Shown one piece after another: positions 24,891 to 32,604 of a stretch of DNA of 32,604 bases (the first letter of the stretch is position 1; every line of letters begins with the position of its first letter). A model generated the notes under the pieces. The model did no database searches. It saw nothing but the letters and a program-made list of their open reading frames with translations, and had not been told where the DNA came from. Source of the stretch: an uncultured Parvularcula sp. (GTDB taxonomy: Bacteria; Pseudomonadota; Alphaproteobacteria; Caulobacterales; Parvularculaceae); contig CALFRH010000280.1 of the NCBI GenBank assembly GCA_937919225.1, positions 1 to 32,604 of the forward strand. The letters run 5' to 3'. Position numbers and translations under genes: made by a program.

Positions 24891-26087
24891 TTATGCCGGT
24901 CGGTACCGTTTCTTTTTCTGCGCGAGAGCTGTCTCTTGAACAAGCCGTTGGGTCAAGGGGACAGAGCTAAGACGGGTGATGAGAATGCCGCAAAACACTG
25001 TAACGGTTGCGAGTGCGATAGGTTGGTCTTGAACGATAATAGCGGGGCTTGCGAGGAGGCTGAGGAGCATGAGGGCGCTTGCCACACCGGGGGCGCCGCC
25101 AAACCAGGCGAGAAAACGCCTGTCTTGGGCCTCTAGCTCACTGTATTGAAGCGCGAGCAGTCGGGGGCCGGCGCGCACCGCGGTTAGGGTGATGAGCGCC
25201 ATGACCCAGACGAGGAAGTCCGCCTGCCCGAGGATGGGTCCTAGTAAAAACCCAAATGCCCCAAGCGCGAAGGGCGTGATCCAGCGTTCACCCGTACGCC
25301 ATAACCGCGTGCGTACAGCACCCCGCAGGGGCGCTTCTTCTGCATAAAGAAGGCCCGCGGCAATCGTGGTCATCACGGGATCAAACCCCAGGAATAGCCC
25401 TGCGCCGAAGGCGAGTAGAGCCACTAAGAATGGGAGGACCGGTAGGGCGGCGTTGGATAGGGGGACCAATCGGCCAGCTAATAGGCCAATGCCGCCGCCA
25501 ACGGCGAACCCGGCGAGGCTTTTGAAAATTGGTTGCGCGATAAGAGGTGTTGAAAGGGTTGTCGGCGTAAGGCCCGCTTCAATGATCAGCGCCACCGGCA
25601 GCGCGATGCCAAGACAGGCCGCCCCTTCGAGCCGCGCGGCGCAGCGCGTTTTTTCTTCGATGGGCGCGCTCATGAGCGGCTTTTCGACGGGCGGCGCGCC
25701 CCCAAGGACAAGGGCAACGCCAACCACCAATGTTCCCCAAAGATCGAGCCCTGGCACCAGGATAAACGCCGTTGCGGTGAAGATGGCAAGAATAAGGGGA
25801 TTGGCGATGACGGCTAATCGGAAGGCGGTGGGAGAAACCGACAGAAGCCGCGAAAGTCGGCACTGCTGCGCTGCTAGGAAGGCCAACATGGAGAGACCAA
25901 ACTGGGCGAACAGCCTGACCGCCTCCGGGTCCGCAACTGGCCCGCCGAACCGGCGATAAAGGGCGCCAACTAGGATCGCACCCAGGGTTGTCAACAAGGG
26001 CCGTAACGCCATAGCGGTCAGCGCACCACTTTTCAGCCCGGCGGCGAAGATGGTGAGAAGAACAATGGTCACGAAAAGATCTGTCAC
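24891..26087 (-). CDS. CPA1-like cation/proton antiporter family membrane protein, atypical
   Basis: A 398-residue protein with about twelve hydrophobic segments. 'RRFLAWFGGAPGVASAL' near residue 340 resembles the conserved FxGWFGPRGxxS stretch of CPA1 Na+/H+ exchangers. The region that normally carries the catalytic Asn-Asp (LEGESLLND-like) reads LEGAACLGIAL around residues 153-163, with no Asn-Asp. The preceding Thr-Asp segment is GGAPPVE (about 129-135). It is probably a CPA-fold protein with altered transport chemistry. It precedes the crotonase gene in transcription order; their functional link is unknown. Confidence 0.7.
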   Translation of the reverse strand: MTDLFVTIVLLTIFAAGLKSGALTAMALRPLLTTLGAILVGALYRRFGGPVADPEAVRLFAQFGLSMLAFLAAQQCRLSRLLSVSPTAFRLAVIANPLILAIFTATAFILVPGLDLWGTLVVGVALVLGGAPPVEKPLMSAPIEEKTRCAARLEGAACLGIALPVALIIEAGLTPTTLSTPLIAQPIFKSLAGFAVGGGIGLLAGRLVPLSNAALPVLPFLVALLAFGAGLFLGFDPVMTTIAAGLLYAEEAPLRGAVRTRLWRTGERWITPFALGAFGFLLGPILGQADFLVWVMALITLTAVRAGPRLLALQYSELEAQDRRFLAWFGGAPGVASALMLLSLLASPAIIVQDQPIALATVTVFCGILITRLSSVPLTQRLVQETALAQKKKRYRPA

Positions 26088-26366
26088 AGGACGCGCGGCT
26101 CAGGTGAATTTAAATTTTCTTTTGCGCTGGTTTGTCGCTTACGAAAAGCCTTGAGGTGCAAAAGTAATCCCCACCCGCTCCATACGCCCTAATCTTTCTC
26201 TAGAGCAATTGGCGTCCTGATAAAACAGGGCGGTTTGCGCTCACATCATTATTGTTGAGCGTTCATCAGGAAAACGGGGCCTTACTTACGTCTGGGTTTG
26301 TCTCACCTGACCGACCTTAGACCCCATCTGGTTCGAAAAGCGCTCTTGCGGATGAAAGAGGAAGCC
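26088..26366. promoter_or_regulatory. Divergent region with dyad at 26238-26261
   Basis: This 279-base stretch separates the divergent antiporter-like and holin genes. It contains a 6-bp inverted repeat, CGCTCA (26238-26243) and TGAGCG (26256-26261), around a 12-base AT-rich loop. No convincing promoter boxes were identified. An in-frame TTG at 26298 could extend the holin gene but lacks a ribosome binding site. Confidence 0.3.
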
Positions 26367-26906
26367 ATGTCAGATCGGCCCGAACCATCATTCAGATCGA
26401 AACTCGGCCGCGCATTGCGGGACGTGGCGCCCACCTTAGCGGGGGCGTTCGGTGGCCCCCTGGCGGGCGCAGCGACCGAGACAGTTTCTCGCGCGATTTT
26501 CGGCGACTCCCATGGTGATGAGGCCGCGTTAGAGACAGCTGTGCTCGCTGGTGCGCCTGAAACCCTTGCCGCGCTCCGCCAGGCGGAGGTGGAGTTCCGG
26601 AAAGCGGTCCTCTCCGTCGTTATCGAAGAACAAAAACTCGCTAATGAGGATCGAGCAAACGCGAGGGCGCGACAAATCGCCGTCCGGGATATCACCCCGA
26701 CCTTACTCGGCCTATCGGTTATTGCGGGTTTCTTCTTTGTCTTGGCCGTGATGCTGTGGCGCGAATTGCCCGCCCAAGCGGAGACAGAGTTTTCGATTAT
26801 GCTTGGTGCGCTGGCGACGATGACAGCGGCAGTGGTGAACTACTTTTTCGGTTCATCGGTCGGCTCGCGGGAGAAAACCAAAATCATGGCCATAAAGCGG
26901 GACTGA
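26367..26906 (+). CDS. Orphan 3-TM holin of the gene-transfer-agent type
   Basis: A 179-residue protein matching the GTA_holin_3TM pattern. It has a basic start with an amphipathic segment DVAPTLAGAFGGPLAGA (about 19-35), a helical middle with 'ALRQAEVEFRKAV', the motif NARARQIAVRDITPTLL, and two clear transmembrane helices (about 109-131 and 143-163) ending in NYFFGSSVGS. The family permeabilises the inner membrane so an endolysin reaches the wall. No endolysin, terminase or capsid gene is present here. The ATG at 26367 follows AGAGGA. In Rhodobacter the GTA lysis genes are away from the structural cluster, so an orphan may be genuine (known family fact). Confidence 0.8.
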   Translation: MSDRPEPSFRSKLGRALRDVAPTLAGAFGGPLAGAATETVSRAIFGDSHGDEAALETAVLAGAPETLAALRQAEVEFRKAVLSVVIEEQKLANEDRANARARQIAVRDITPTLLGLSVIAGFFFVLAVMLWRELPAQAETEFSIMLGALATMTAAVVNYFFGSSVGSREKTKIMAIKRD

Positions 26907-26960
26907 CATCACCCCTTAGGCCCTTGCTGGCGAGCTTAAGCCTTGCCATAGCGGCGGGCC

Positions 26961-27991
26961 ATGGCTGGTTCTGCGCACTCTTCATCGGTTCTCATCATTG
27001 GGGGCGGCCTCGTCGCCCACGCCATTGCATGGCGCCTGGCGCGGGCCGGATCTGAAGTCACCTTGTTGGCCGACGGTTGTGCCGCGGCAAGCGCTGCGTC
27101 AGCCGGCATGTTGGCCCCAAGTTTTGAAGCGGCCCACGACCGGGCTGCGCCGAATCTAAAAGCGTCGCTCGACGATAGTCTTCAGCAGTGGGATGAGTTC
27201 GCTCGGGGTCTGGAGGCCGATAGCGGCATGGCCATCGACTATCGTCGCAATGGGATCGTCGGCCTTGGTGAGACGGCGGCCATTGGCGTCCGTGACCCGA
27301 TTTCTGTGCCAGCTGGCGTAATCGCCTCGTCCGCCTGGCTTGTCCCGGAGGAGGGGCAGGTGGACCCCCGCCGCGCCCTAGAGGCATTGAGGCGAGCGAC
27401 CGCGGCCCAAGGTGTGAAGACGATTGTCGGGCACGCCACCCGCCTACGGGAACAGAGCGGTCGGGTGATTGGGGTGGAGACAGATGATGGTAGCTCGGTC
27501 AGGTCTGACAGGGTCGTCCTGGCCGCGGGCATGGGCTCTAATCGTCTTTTAACGGATGGGCCACCTTTGGTTCCTGTCCGTGGGCGGGCTTTTTTGGTGC
27601 GTTGCTCACAATCGCCTTTTGTGCATGTCGTCCGAAGTGGCACGGTCTATTTTTGTCCGAAGGCAGATGGAACGCTTTATGTCGGGGCGACGGAAGAGGG
27701 GGGGGATAGTTTTTTGTCGGGCCTCCGTTTGTTGGTCGCGACAGTGCGGAGAAAGGCGATGCCTTAGGCGATCTGTGGTCTGCCGCTACTGCACTTTACC
27801 CTGCGCTTGATGGGCTTGAGATCATTGACCGCTTTGATGGGACGCGACCTGTCTCGCCCACCGGGTTGCCTCATATTGGTCCGGCGCTAGATGTTGAGGG
27901 ATTATACCTGGCCTTTGGACACGACCGAAATGGCGTTCTCTTGGCGCCCCTGACCGCCGCGCGGGTCGCGGCGTGGGTCACCGCACCCTAG
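26961..27991 (+). pseudogene. thiO: Glycine oxidase-like FAD oxidoreductase (ThiO type), frameshifted
   Basis: The first frame encodes 268 residues with an FAD dinucleotide-binding start (VLIIGGGLVAHAIAWRLA), a DAO-type middle (VPEEGQVDPRRALEALRRA) and 'GTLYVGATEEGG', then drifts into unrelated text and stops at 27767. A second frame then encodes the missing C-terminus, including AFGHDRNGVLLAPLTAARVA, and stops at 27989-27991. A TAG in the second frame at 27707-27709 places the break after it. A one-base loss in the T6 run at 27710-27715 would restore one continuous protein. It may be a real pseudogene or an assembly error. No other thiamin genes are nearby. Confidence 0.85.
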
Positions 27992-29382
27992 AGGAAAGTG
28001 AGCGTTTCCTCGGCGAAATTGTCACTACCCGGCAAGGCGCCACGGCGTTCTGATGACGTCAGTCCGAACCAGGAGCCCATGGTACCCGCATATTGTTGGA
28101 CAGATACGGAAGGGATCAATCGGCCGCCACCATCGTCAAGAGCGTGATCAAAGTCCGCTGGCGGAATTGTGCCATAAATGCGCTGCCCACGAACGCTATC
28201 GCCGATAACAAAATGATGCCCCCCCCAACCATGGTCCGTACCATCACCATTGATGGCGAGGGTTCGGCCAAAATCAGAGGCAGTGAAGGTCACAACATCT
28301 AGGCCCACCCCCATATCTTGGGTGGCCTGATAAAAAGCGGCGAGCCCTTCGGCCAATTGGGTGTGCAGTCGAGGGAGATCGCGCGCTTGGCTAGAATGGG
28401 TGTCATAGCCTCCTTGACGCACGTAGAAAATCTGTCGCGAGGCACCCAACTGTGATCGAGCATTGATGGTATCGGCGACGGTCTTTAGCTGCCGACCAAT
28501 GGAAGTGTCGGGAAAGTCAGTCGCCAGCGGGTCTGCAACATTGGCAATCGCGCCGCTGAAGGCTTCATTCGTTGCCAGAGCATCAGCTTGGATGGCGTCA
28601 ACATCCCGTTCAAGGATATTGTCAAGTCGACGGCTATTGGCTGCGATGAGTGCCCGAAAGGCTTGTTTGCTTTGGTCATTCAGCGGAGATGTGTCCGACA
28701 GTAGGAGGTGCTCTGTGGTCGATTCAAAGCTACCGACCTGGTAGGGTTGAACTCCTTCACCAGATAAGAACACATTATTGCCCCCTGGTGTGATGGCGGA
28801 GAAGGCGAAAATATCGTTCGCCCCCGCATTGTTCATCGTGTCGGCAAAGCGGCCCCCCCAACCAAAGCGGCTGCCCTCTGGCTCAAGGGATTGCCACACC
28901 GACTGTTGGTCATTATGCGAATAGAGCCGGGGCGGCAGAAGAGTGGGGTCCGCTTCTAGCTCGGTTCGGGTAGCCTCTTGGACAAGAGGCCCCACATTGC
29001 CGACGATCGCGGCTGCGCCGCTGTCGAAAAGATCAGCAATGGGCGATAGTTCTGCTGGCAACGCAAATTGCCGCCCGGCGAAGGTCGCGCTGTTGATGGG
29101 CGATAGGACACGCAAATTATTCCGCAACCGGCTCGTCACGCCAGCCGCCGCATAGTTGGCAAGTAGGGGTGCCCGAATTTCCGCATAACGATCATAGGAC
29201 AGTGTGTCGTATGGAATGACCGTGTCAAAATTATCCATCCCACCAACTAGGAAGACACAAACAAGTGCCCGATATCCCGATGTGTCGGCCGCAAGAACGC
29301 GCCCGTGGGGGAGCCATGAGAGGGCGCTTGCCGCCCCGGCGGTGGCGAGAGAGGATTTCAAAAATAAGCGGCGTGTGGTCAT
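27988..29382 (-). CDS. DUF1501 family Tat-exported protein
   Basis: A 464-residue protein with a twin-arginine signal (TTRRLFLKSSLATAGAASAL), so it is exported folded. The family's conserved points are present: FLVGGMDNFDTVIPYD near residue 44, YSHNDQQSVWQ, QGGYDTHSSQ, SDFGRT and DHGWGGHHFV. This is an alkaline-phosphatase-like fold family (DUF1501) of unestablished function. It is encoded directly after its usual partner DUF1800 (11 bases) on the same strand, as in many bacteria. Its stop overlaps thiO's by the shared CTAG. Confidence 0.92.
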   Translation of the reverse strand: MTTRRLFLKSSLATAGAASALSWLPHGRVLAADTSGYRALVCVFLVGGMDNFDTVIPYDTLSYDRYAEIRAPLLANYAAAGVTSRLRNNLRVLSPINSATFAGRQFALPAELSPIADLFDSGAAAIVGNVGPLVQEATRTELEADPTLLPPRLYSHNDQQSVWQSLEPEGSRFGWGGRFADTMNNAGANDIFAFSAITPGGNNVFLSGEGVQPYQVGSFESTTEHLLLSDTSPLNDQSKQAFRALIAANSRRLDNILERDVDAIQADALATNEAFSGAIANVADPLATDFPDTSIGRQLKTVADTINARSQLGASRQIFYVRQGGYDTHSSQARDLPRLHTQLAEGLAAFYQATQDMGVGLDVVTFTASDFGRTLAINGDGTDHGWGGHHFVIGDSVRGQRIYGTIPPADFDHALDDGGGRLIPSVSVQQYAGTMGSWFGLTSSERRGALPGSDNFAEETLTFL

Positions 29383-29393
29383 TTTTCGCTCTC

Positions 29394-31307
29394 CTACCGC
29401 TGCACCAGGTAATCCGGTGAGGTCATAATGGCAATCACCGCTAACTGAACACGGAGTTTATTGCTGGCTTGCACATCATTGGAATTGTAAGGCGCAGCGT
29501 TCAGAAAATCTGCAATAAGATCACGAGTTTCATCACTCAACGTGCCGTGCGTGAGCAGTAAATCGAGATTGTCCAATAGGGCGTCAATGTCATTCGCAAT
29601 AGCCAGTTGGTCTGTATAGGGTGCAACGAAAGACGTTGGATCAAAGTTCGCGAAGCGTTGCGGACGTCCAAGCGCATAGAGCGAAATCACATTCGCATAG
29701 CCCACGATGGAACTGGCATTAGTGATCTGAAGCTCGGGCGCCACCATCCCCGCCGCTGCACTTTCGGTACCGGGGGCAACATATCCTGGTCGGAAAAAGT
29801 TGAAGACAGATGGTGATTTAAAGGGGTGTTGCCCCAAATCGCTGGGCGCGCTGGCATCGACCATAATATAATGCTTCTCCGGCTCGAAAGCGGGTGCCTC
29901 AAAAGCGCGGGCCCAATGAACCCACCGCATAATAGGTTCGCGGACCCGACCGAATGCCGGGTTATCTGCGGCTACGCTATCGCGGGCTTCATCATCAAGC
30001 AGGATTGCAGCGATGGTTGCTTTCATATCGCCGGGGCGCCCGTCACCAAACTGTGTACCAAGAAGTGTCCTATAGTACCCTGTACGGAAGGCTTGAGAAA
30101 CTCGGGCAACGTAAGCCGGGGTTGGGTTGGACGTCACCAGGCGCTGGATAAGCTGCTTTGACACAAAAGGCGCGGTGTTAGGGTGATCGATCAGCGCATC
30201 GAGCGCGAGATCGATACTCGCTGCCCCCGAGGTGCCCGCCGGAATGACCGTTCCAAGGAATGTTTTCTCTGCTGGGCTATGAAAGTCTTCATACATTCGA
30301 AGGCGGCGATAGAAATTCTCGAACGCCACCACATCATCAAAATCGCTGCTGTCGTATGACAGACCGGTAAAGACTTTGGCGAGACCGGTGACGTCATCAT
30401 TCGTGTAGACTTCAATGGCTGAACCACTGCCACCAGCCTGCTTTGGGGTACCGTCTGGGTTGAGCGCGATGAGCCCAATTGAAAAAAGCTGCATGATTTC
30501 GCGCGCATAATTCTCATCGGGCATTTGGCCCGTATCGGGATCTTCTGGCCGATTGCGTAGATAGGTCAGATATATCGCCATTGCGGGGGAGTAGGTGACC
30601 TCCTCAAGGAGGTCGCGGTAATTGCCGAATGCGCCATCGATCAACACATCCATATAGGCGGCGACCATGTCTTGATGGTCTGCAAGCGCATTGGGCACGC
30701 GGTGGGAGATGACCAAGATCTGGGAGAGGGCAAAGGCAACACGCTGACGAAGTTGATCCTCCCCGGCCAACATGGCGAGCCATTGCGCGTCTGACGCGGC
30801 GTTGATGGCCTCATATTTTGGCCGCCCAGGTTCTCCTGTCAGCTGCAATGTGGTGCCATTAAACTCCGCTAGCATTGCTGGTAGAATGAGCGTTGGCGTG
30901 ACGGCGAATTGCGCCGTAATCCAATCTTCATAAGACTGACCCATCATGGCATTAATTTCGTCAGGGTCCGGGCCAAAAGTGGCTTGTTGAAGGAACCGGT
31001 TCGCCTCTTCTTCGGTCTGTGGGCTGAGGGCAAAGCCGTCGCCGATAAGAAGATCATCGCCGTCCCCACCGGAAAGACTATCGGCACCGCCAAGTCCGAG
31101 AATGATATCGTTTGCCGATGACCCAACCAATTGATCGGCATCTGATGTGCCTTCCGTGAGGACGGTTGGCGTCGCCGTGCTTGGGGCTGACGAGGTGAAA
31201 GTGGGCGGGCTAGGGGCCGCCGCCTCGTCCGGAGGGGCTTCTACATCCGAACGACAACCATTGCTGAATAGCGCGGCAATGAACATGACAACAAAAGAGT
31301 TTCGCAT
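29394..31307 (-). CDS. DUF1800 family protein with N-terminal RTX-like repeats
   Basis: A 637-residue exported protein. It has an N-terminal signal region ending in an imperfect lipobox (SNGC, Cys18), a Pro/Ser/Thr-rich linker, then a short RTX-type calcium-binding stretch (about 53-91) with GLGGADSLSGGDGDDLLIG. The rest is DUF1800: 'RFLQQATFGPDPDEI', 'YAREIMQLFSIGL' and 'FNFFRPGY' are typical. Partner of DUF1501 in one operon. The start at ATG 31307 is used; GTG 31343 upstream is in frame. Function of the family is not established. A good promoter lies at 31382-31410. Confidence 0.88.
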   Translation of the reverse strand: MRNSFVVMFIAALFSNGCRSDVEAPPDEAAAPSPPTFTSSAPSTATPTVLTEGTSDADQLVGSSANDIILGLGGADSLSGGDGDDLLIGDGFALSPQTEEEANRFLQQATFGPDPDEINAMMGQSYEDWITAQFAVTPTLILPAMLAEFNGTTLQLTGEPGRPKYEAINAASDAQWLAMLAGEDQLRQRVAFALSQILVISHRVPNALADHQDMVAAYMDVLIDGAFGNYRDLLEEVTYSPAMAIYLTYLRNRPEDPDTGQMPDENYAREIMQLFSIGLIALNPDGTPKQAGGSGSAIEVYTNDDVTGLAKVFTGLSYDSSDFDDVVAFENFYRRLRMYEDFHSPAEKTFLGTVIPAGTSGAASIDLALDALIDHPNTAPFVSKQLIQRLVTSNPTPAYVARVSQAFRTGYYRTLLGTQFGDGRPGDMKATIAAILLDDEARDSVAADNPAFGRVREPIMRWVHWARAFEAPAFEPEKHYIMVDASAPSDLGQHPFKSPSVFNFFRPGYVAPGTESAAAGMVAPELQITNASSIVGYANVISLYALGRPQRFANFDPTSFVAPYTDQLAIANDIDALLDNLDLLLTHGTLSDETRDLIADFLNAAPYNSNDVQASNKLRVQLAVIAIMTSPDYLVQR

Positions 31308-31381
31308 AATAGACGTCCGACTGACCCTCAGAGATGTCTTCACATCAAACTATGAAGACCTGATGAGGGAGCTGCGGCGAA

Positions 31382-31410
31382 ATTATGTCAAAATCTATTT
31401 TGTCATACAA
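31382..31410 (-). promoter_or_regulatory. Sigma-70-like promoter of the DUF1800-DUF1501 operon
   Basis: On the minus strand TTGTAT (31405-31410) and CATAAT (31382-31387) are separated by exactly 17 bases. They match the -35 and -10 consensus at four and five of six positions. Transcription would start about 70 bases before the DUF1800 ATG. Confidence 0.55.
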
Positions 31411-31454
31411 TTTTTATTGTTAGGGGCGTCAGATTGTTGCCAACTGTCTGGTGA

Positions 31455-32604
31455 TTACTCACCTGCGAGCAAACTATCATCGTGAATATCGGGTAGCTGC
31501 TCTTCTCTGGCGGCTTGTCGGCGGTGCCAGGCGCGCTTCCAGGAACGTGGCCAGAAGTGGGTTATCCTGTATTTGCGCGTTAAAAAGGCCGGCATGATCG
31601 GCTCGCGCGCTGTCTGGATGTCATCGTCGTCGACGATAACCTCGATGTCGCTATCCATCATGTCGTCGAGGGGGACATCCCCAATCGGATCATCCGGTAA
31701 TTGTGGTGACGCGGCGACGAACGTATCGAGAGGATCCCCTTCGTTCGAGGCCTTTTCGGAAGAGGGGATTGTTTCAGCCGATCCTGAGGACCGACGAGCC
31801 ACGACATCATCCGGAAGGGCGGCGATAATGCCGCGCACGGACGTGGGCTCTGGCCCAATTGCATCCCCCACGACGTCGCTTGAGGCCAGGCTCATGTCAC
31901 CTGCCATGGCGCCGGCGCGGAGCGTACTGTCGGAGGCGTTCTCTTCTTTGTTGGTTTCGGTATAGCCGTCGACGCGGAGGCCGCCGACAAATCCTGCTGT
32001 CAGCGTAACACCCTTCTCGGTTTCAGCAAGATTTTCTGTTTCTGTACGCATGATTTCGGCTGGGGTGCCGTCACTGAAGCTGACTTCGAGCCGCTCTTGT
32101 AGTTCCCGGGCTGTGTTGGCTGCCTGGATCGCCGCCGCGCGCTCGGCAGCCGCAAGATCACGGGCCTCCTTTTGCTCGCGGGAGCGTTGGGTTGCCGCGC
32201 GGGAGGCGTGGAATTTTCGCAAGGCCGCCTGCTTTGCAGCGGCAATGCGCGCTGCTTTCACTTTCCTTGCTGCTGCCAGGCTTTCATCCGCATCCGTCAG
32301 TTCAAGGGGGGGCTCAGAATCGGGTAATGGCGTTTCTTCGATATCTGGCTCTGTCCGCGCCTGGGTGGCTTGTGCTGCCGCGGCTTCTGACACCGTTTGC
32401 ATCGTTTCCGATGCCGCGGGCGTTGGCTCTTCCACCTGGTCTCGCACAGGTTTCCCGAACGGGGCCGCCCGACCGAGAGCATTGCCTTGGGCGCCGTGAA
32501 TGCCGAGGGCTTCAAGAGCGTGGACGGCGGCCTCTCCTTCAACGCCTACGGCGATGACACGCGCCTCCCGCTCGCTTGCGAAGGCGATGAGGTCCGCCAG
32601 GGCT
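31455..32604 (-). CDS. EAL domain protein, C-terminal part, degenerate, with long tail
   Basis: The frame runs off the right end of the window, so the start is unseen; about 382 residues are visible. The first 45 are the end of an EAL domain: ADLIAFASEREARVIAVGVE, then EALGIHGAQGNALGR. The consensus AEGVE motif reads AVGVE, so its first glutamate is missing. The remaining 330 residues are Ala/Glu/Asp-rich: an alternating charged helix (about 75-170), a low-complexity linker, and a basic, Trp-rich end (about 340-370) with 'KYRITHFWPRSWKRAWHRR'. It may be a cyclic-di-GMP sensor or scaffold rather than a phosphodiesterase (inference). Confidence 0.75.
   Translation of the reverse strand, partial: ALADLIAFASEREARVIAVGVEGEAAVHALEALGIHGAQGNALGRAAPFGKPVRDQVEEPTPAASETMQTVSEAAAAQATQARTEPDIEETPLPDSEPPLELTDADESLAAARKVKAARIAAAKQAALRKFHASRAATQRSREQKEARDLAAAERAAAIQAANTARELQERLEVSFSDGTPAEIMRTETENLAETEKGVTLTAGFVGGLRVDGYTETNKEENASDSTLRAGAMAGDMSLASSDVVGDAIGPEPTSVRGIIAALPDDVVARRSSGSAETIPSSEKASNEGDPLDTFVAASPQLPDDPIGDVPLDDMMDSDIEVIVDDDDIQTAREPIMPAFLTRKYRITHFWPRSWKRAWHRRQAAREEQLPDIHDDSLLAGE

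Noticed and set aside
25366-25959. A 197-residue plus-strand frame opposite the antiporter-like gene.
   Set aside because: Antisense to a consistent membrane protein and without recognisable features.
27698-27705. The G8 run as the site of the thiO frameshift.
   Set aside because: An added G would bring the TAG at 27707-27709 into frame, so the break must be later.

Overview
The window looks like a chromosomal segment of a GC-rich marine-type alphaproteobacterium. The clues are the mreB-mreC-mreD-mrdA-rodA order, a full CtrA-type box, a STAS-fused MlaE, an orphan holin of the gene-transfer-agent (GTA) type, and the general protein flavour. A Parvularcula/Hyphomonas-like relative is my best guess from memory; no database was searched. 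No rRNA, tRNA, CRISPR array, insertion sequence or complete prophage was seen.

Layout. 1-2361: the 3' end of an AsmA-like envelope protein and a TVP38/TMEM64 (VTT) membrane protein. 2620-8311: the rod-shape and elongasome operon mreB, mreC, mreD, mrdA (PBP2) and rodA, whose last three junctions are ATGA overlaps. 8453-12027: an Hpt phosphotransfer protein, a sodium-dependent NSS transporter, a PilZ protein and a proline iminopeptidase. 12223-17447: a lipoprotein, a TetR regulator facing an MFS transporter across a 424-bp region rich in dyads, and a CHASE2-cyclase protein whose catalytic motifs are eroded. 17622-21363: an Mla-type phospholipid transport locus (mlaE with fused STAS, mlaF, mlaD, auxiliary lipoprotein), with a 128-bp palindromic repeat between the last two genes. 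21372-24095: a two-TM coiled-coil protein divergent from a BacNav-type ion channel, with a perfect TTAA-N7-TTAAC box between them. 24092-26087: a crotonase lacking both catalytic glutamates and a CPA1-like antiporter lacking the usual Asn-Asp. 26367-27991: an orphan GTA-type holin and a frameshifted thiO. 27988-31307: a DUF1501/DUF1800 pair, the second carrying RTX-like repeats. 31455-end: the C-terminal part of a degenerate EAL protein with a long low-complexity tail, running off the window.

How the genes work together. The mre/mrd/rodA operon builds the lateral wall. The mla locus moves phospholipid across the envelope, and the AsmA-like protein probably also serves envelope lipid homeostasis. 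PilZ and EAL point to cyclic-di-GMP signalling, and Hpt to phosphorelay signalling. A recurrent theme is the enzyme-like protein without its canonical active-site residues: the cyclase, the crotonase, the antiporter-like protein and the EAL domain. The regulatory highlight is the CtrA-type box between the coiled-coil gene and the ion channel, which may tie one or both genes to the cell cycle.
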